A stretch of DNA of 64,000 bases from an uncultured Eubacteriales bacterium (lineage in GTDB: Bacteria; Bacillota; Clostridia; Christensenellales; CAG-917), in contig URIZ01000008.1 in assembly GCA_900548005.1 (NCBI GenBank), positions 6,513 through 70,512 on the forward strand, written 5' to 3'. The notes beneath the pieces are model-generated. The model was not told the DNA's origin. It ran no database searches and saw nothing but the letters and a program-made list of their open reading frames with translations. Positions 60,679 through 64,000 of the stretch are shown in pieces. The position numbers and the translations under genes are program-made. Numbering within the stretch: position 1 is the stretch's first letter; every line of letters begins with the position of its first letter.

Positions 60679-62116
60679 CACGGTTAGAACCAGATTTGCC
60701 CCGTCACCGACGGGATTTATGCACATTGGCAACTTGCGCACGGGCTTGTACGCTTATTTGTTCGCGCGCAAAAACAACGGAAAATTCATTCTCCGCATAG
60801 AAGACACCGACCAAGAACGCAAGGTGGAAGGCGCAATCGAGATGGTGTATCGCACTCTCGCCACCGCCGGCATCACCTATGACGAAGGTCCGGACAAGGA
60901 CGGCGGAGTGGGCCCGTACATCCAAACCGAGCGTATGGGCATCTACAAAGAGTATGCAAAGAAGCTCGTGGAGCTTGGCGGCGCATACTACTGCTTCTGC
61001 GACAAGGAAAGATTGGAGTCGCTGCAAGGCGAAGGCGGCGTTCACACCTACGACAAGCATTGCCGCAATCTCTCAAAGGAAGAAGTTGAAAGACGTCTTG
61101 CCGCAGGCGAGAGTTACGTCATCCGCCAAAAAGTGCCCGAAGGCGTTGTGTCAAGCTATGACGATATGGTTTTTGGCAGGATAAGCGTTGACACGGCGGA
61201 CATCGAAGACGGCGTTTTGCTCAAAAGCGACGGGCTTCCCACCTACAATTTTGCCAATGTCGTGGACGATCACCTTATGGGCATCACGCACGTCATTCGC
61301 GGCACGGAATATCTCTCTTCCACGCCGAAATACAACCTTATCTATGACGCTTTCGGCTGGGAAAGACCAAAGTATATGCACCTTCCGCCCATCATGAAAG
61401 ACGCAACGAGAAAACTCTCCAAGCGTTATGGCGACGCAAACTTTGAAGACTTCATCGCCAAGGGATATTTGCCTCAAGCGGTTGTCAACTACATTGCGCT
61501 TTTGGGCTGGTGTCCAAAGGACAACAAAGAGAAGATGACCATGCAAGAGCTTATCGACGAGTTTGACGTGTCGGGCATCTCGCACAGCTCGTCCATTTTT
61601 GACGAGGCAAAGATGCGTTGGCTCAACGGCGAGTATTTGAAGGCTATGAGCGAGCAAGACTTTGAGAAAGTCGCGACTCCGTGGATCAAGCAAGCAATCG
61701 GCGACAAGGACTATGACGTCAAAGAATTGGCGTTGCTCATGCAAACCAGAGTTGACGTATTGAGCGAGATCCCCGAAAAACTCGCATTTCTCAACGAGTT
61801 CGGCGAGCACGATCTTGCCATGTACGAGCATCAAAAGATGAAGGTCACAAAGGACGTTGCAAAACGTGCGCTCGGCGTTGCGATTGCGGCTCTTGAAGAC
61901 TTTGACGATTGGAGCGCGGACGCAATCAAAGAACAAATCAAAACAAAATCCGAAGAAGAAGGCGTCAAGAGCGGTCAAGTTATGTTCACCATGCGCGTGG
62001 CTCTCACGGGCGCACCCGTCACTCCCGGCGGCGCAATCGAGATGGCTGTCGTTCTCAAAAAAGACGAAACTTTGCGCCGTATGAGATATTCGCTCTCTCT
62101 TCTTGAAAAGGAATAA
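60671..62116 (+). CDS. gltX: Glutamyl-tRNA synthetase
   Basis: 481 residues, full length. Class I motif FAPSPTGFMHIGNLRTG, RIEDTDQER, YLSSTPKYNLIYDAFGW, and the KMSKS equivalent KLSKRYGD. Charges tRNA-Glu; in Firmicutes without glnS it may also charge tRNA-Gln for later amidation. The next gene starts 2 bases after its stop. Confidence 0.96.
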   Translation: MSDTVRTRFAPSPTGFMHIGNLRTGLYAYLFARKNNGKFILRIEDTDQERKVEGAIEMVYRTLATAGITYDEGPDKDGGVGPYIQTERMGIYKEYAKKLVELGGAYYCFCDKERLESLQGEGGVHTYDKHCRNLSKEEVERRLAAGESYVIRQKVPEGVVSSYDDMVFGRISVDTADIEDGVLLKSDGLPTYNFANVVDDHLMGITHVIRGTEYLSSTPKYNLIYDAFGWERPKYMHLPPIMKDATRKLSKRYGDANFEDFIAKGYLPQAVVNYIALLGWCPKDNKEKMTMQELIDEFDVSGISHSSSIFDEAKMRWLNGEYLKAMSEQDFEKVATPWIKQAIGDKDYDVKELALLMQTRVDVLSEIPEKLAFLNEFGEHDLAMYEHQKMKVTKDVAKRALGVAIAALEDFDDWSADAIKEQIKTKSEEEGVKSGQVMFTMRVALTGAPVTPGGAIEMAVVLKKDETLRRMRYSLSLLEKE

Positions 62117-62118
62117 GT

Positions 62119-63951
62119 ATGAATAGCAACGCTTTGAAAAACAAAACGTTTATATTTGCGCTTGTCGCAGTGCTTGTGGCAAGCGTTTTTTGCGTGTCTT
62201 TCACGCCGTCCGTTGCCGATGCGGCAAGCTGGGGCGGAGTGGACGCTTCGGGGCTTTGGTATTATCAGCCCGATTTTCTCGACGTGGCAAGCGCAAAGCA
62301 GGCGGTGAGCGGCTGGGACAAGTCCAAGGTGACAAAACCCGTTGTGATTGGCGTCATCGACACCGGCATAGACGCGTCGCACGAGCTTTTTAGCGGCGTT
62401 CTCGTCAAAAACGCAAACGGAGATATTCTCGGCTACAACGCGTACAGCGGCGCGGACGCTCAGGGCAACGTCAACATCAGCGATACGGCTCAAAAGCACG
62501 GCTCGGGTGTTGCGGGCAACATTGCCATGCTCATCAAAGAATTCGGGCTTGAAGACTACATCAAGATTTATCCCATAAAAGCCAACACGGCTGACAAGGA
62601 CACGTTTGATTTTTCCGTGCTTGCCAAGGCTCTCGATTGGGCGGTGGACAAGGCGGGCGCAAACGTTGTCAATATGTCGCTGGGCAGAAGTAAAAAGGAC
62701 TACGACACTCTTTCAAAGACGGTGCAATCCGCCTTTGAAGTGGCAATCGCCAAGGCAAACACCAAGTCCGTTGTCGTGGCGGCGGCTGGCAACGAGGCAA
62801 AGCCCGACACCAATCCCAAAGACATTTTCTATCCGGCAGGGCTTGACGGAGTCGTGTCCGTTATGAATCAGGGCAAGGACGGTCTGTATTCCAAGTCCAA
62901 CTACGGCTTGTCATACAGCCTTTGCGCGCCCGGCGAGAGTGTGTACACCGCCAACGGATATGCCGCAAATACGTCCCTTTATCACGAAACGGGCGGCACG
63001 AGCATTGCCGCAAGTATGGTGAGTTTCGCAACCGCGCTCTTGCAACTGCGTATGCAGATAGAAGGCCGCGCTTTCGATGCTCCCACGCTTGCAAAAACCG
63101 TCAAAGCATTCAACGTCAAGACCGTCAAAAAGGGAGATATGACCTTGCGCGCGCTCGATCTTAACACCATAGCAGCTGGCAATCTTGACGAGATCAACTA
63201 CAACTATCAGACGCCCACGGCTCTCTCGCTCGTGCATGACGGCACGCTCGGCAGCGGTGACAACGCAGGCAGCGTAACCATGCGCGCGGACGGCATAACC
63301 CCCGTCAATTTCTATGCCAAAGTATCTCCGAGCGGCAAAGTCGATCCCGATGTGGAAAAGAGCGTCAAGTTGGAAGTTTTGCGAGTCAAAGGCGATGAAG
63401 AGAGCGTTGTCGAAGACTTGGGCGTAGTTGCGCGCGGCACGAGTTTTTCCTTCATCGCGCCCGGCGGCGGAGATTTCCTTGTCAAGGCAAGCATACCGCT
63501 CTACAACGTGCAAACGTCACAAAAAGTGCATGTTGAGTTTGGCGATTACTACGTCGGTGAAGTGCGCGTCACCTTGGCTTCCAATGCGGACGAAAGCGCG
63601 GACGTTGCACCGTCCACTGCCGTGCTTTACACCAATCACACCACCAGTTTTGCGCTCACCGGAGTCAAATATCTTGATCCCACCGTGGAGACCAAATGGT
63701 TTGTCAACGGCGAGTACGCCGCAAGCGGCGCAACGTTTTCCTTCAAGCCGAAAAAGAGCGGCACGTATTTCATCACCGCTCAATACGGCGACAATGCCAA
63801 AGTGGATTTCGCCTACAAATTCACAGCCGAAGTGAAACCTTTCATTCTCCGTCCCCTTGACCTTAGCATGCTGATTTTAGGCTTGACGATTGTGGTTGGG
63901 GGTGTGGTGGTTGCGGCTGTTCTAATCACCAAGAAAAAATGCGCTAAATAG
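62119..63951 (+). CDS. Subtilisin-like serine peptidase, C-terminally membrane-anchored
   Basis: 610 residues. Signal peptide (1-35, TFIFALVAVLVASVFCVSF). S8 catalytic triad: Asp81 (VIGVIDTGID), His127 (QKHGSGVAG), Ser295 (TGGTSIAAS) with the oxyanion Asn225 (AAAGNEA). The usual Pro after the Ser motif is replaced by Ser299-type residues. A beta-sandwich C-terminal part (about 370-570) ends in a membrane segment (LSMLILGLTIVVGGVVVAAVL) and KKKCAK. It probably works at the outer face of the cell membrane. The last codons lie in repeat copy 6. Confidence 0.9.
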   Translation: MNSNALKNKTFIFALVAVLVASVFCVSFTPSVADAASWGGVDASGLWYYQPDFLDVASAKQAVSGWDKSKVTKPVVIGVIDTGIDASHELFSGVLVKNANGDILGYNAYSGADAQGNVNISDTAQKHGSGVAGNIAMLIKEFGLEDYIKIYPIKANTADKDTFDFSVLAKALDWAVDKAGANVVNMSLGRSKKDYDTLSKTVQSAFEVAIAKANTKSVVVAAAGNEAKPDTNPKDIFYPAGLDGVVSVMNQGKDGLYSKSNYGLSYSLCAPGESVYTANGYAANTSLYHETGGTSIAASMVSFATALLQLRMQIEGRAFDAPTLAKTVKAFNVKTVKKGDMTLRALDLNTIAAGNLDEINYNYQTPTALSLVHDGTLGSGDNAGSVTMRADGITPVNFYAKVSPSGKVDPDVEKSVKLEVLRVKGDEESVVEDLGVVARGTSFSFIAPGGGDFLVKASIPLYNVQTSQKVHVEFGDYYVGEVRVTLASNADESADVAPSTAVLYTNHTTSFALTGVKYLDPTVETKWFVNGEYAASGATFSFKPKKSGTYFITAQYGDNAKVDFAYKFTAEVKPFILRPLDLSMLILGLTIVVGGVVVAAVLITKKKCAK

Positions 63952-64000
63952 CGAATAACTGCGTCAGAGCCTGCCCCATAAATAGTCACGTACGTCAAGT
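63937..64000 (+). repeat. Structured 3'-end repeat, copy 6 (cut by the window edge)
   Basis: AAAATGCGCTAAATAGCGAATAACTGCGTCAGAG begins the outer stem; TAG is the stop of the peptidase gene. The CACGTACGTC hairpin has just begun when the window ends. Confidence 0.75.

Overview
The window looks like part of the chromosome of an uncultured, anaerobic, endospore-forming Clostridia-type bacterium. The reasons are a gerA-gerB-gerC spore germination operon, ricT, a DUF896 protein, a membrane-anchored type I signal peptidase, several rubrerythrin/superoxide-reductase genes of the kind anaerobes use against oxygen, and Shine-Dalgarno sites of the AGGAG type before most genes. Genus cannot be told from the sequence alone.

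Layout. 1-3.9 kb: the tail of dut, then guaA and pyrG (nucleotide synthesis). 3.9-6.3 kb: a three-gene restriction-modification operon (HTH-Dam methylase, PD-(D/E)XK nuclease, second methylase). 6.4-9.5 kb: a hypothetical gene, rubrerythrin, and tRNA-Pro(GGG) preceded by two 187-bp tandem repeats that each begin with the first 21 bases of that tRNA. 9.6-17.5 kb: a 7.8-kb island that splits a host tRNA-Arg(CCT) gene inside its anticodon loop. The two tRNA halves at 9603-9642 and 17454-17498 pair perfectly across the island, and the island brings its own intact tRNA-Arg(CCT). Its cargo is an oxygen/sulfur redox set: thioredoxin, rhodanese, CoA-disulfide-reductase-rhodanese, a Crp/Fnr regulator, a DUF134/NifX pair, rubredoxin and ferredoxin-rubrerythrin fusions, and desulfoferrodoxin. 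Two promoters carry the same palindrome at about -41, so one Crp/Fnr regulon is likely.

17.5-31 kb: DUF3592 protein, rhodanese-TtcA fusion, LysR with a divergent cation/proton antiporter, MgtC-like protein, lepB, an alpha/beta-hydrolase-like protein, the ger operon and gtrA. 31-35 kb: guaB and gdhA. 35-39.7 kb: two large unrecognised membrane proteins. 39.8-41.5 kb: an ABC-F ribosome-protection gene of the Lsa/CplR type behind a leader peptide and attenuator. 41.8-45 kb: U32 protein, a phosphoribosyltransferase, DUF896, ung and a 40-residue Cys/Lys/Thr protein. 45.3-48.4 kb: a second restriction-modification locus, an HNH nuclease divergent from a fused m5C/m6A methyltransferase. 48.6-64 kb: ricT-holB-tmk, leuS, serS, a membrane M28 peptidase, a PRC-barrel protein, an amidase with DnaA boxes upstream, radC, gltX and a membrane-anchored subtilisin.

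Two repeat families run through the intergenic spaces. The more striking one is about 125 bp long. It sits directly at gene 3' ends, always in the orientation of the gene it follows, ends in a T-run, and keeps its stems while changing their sequence. This suggests a structured terminator-like RNA element. The second is a longer (about 450-540 bp) degenerate family with AT-rich (attaataatt)n ends. Strongest candidates for something undescribed: the tRNA-replacing redox island, the covarying 3'-end repeat, the m5C/m6A fusion methylase, and the paired large membrane proteins.
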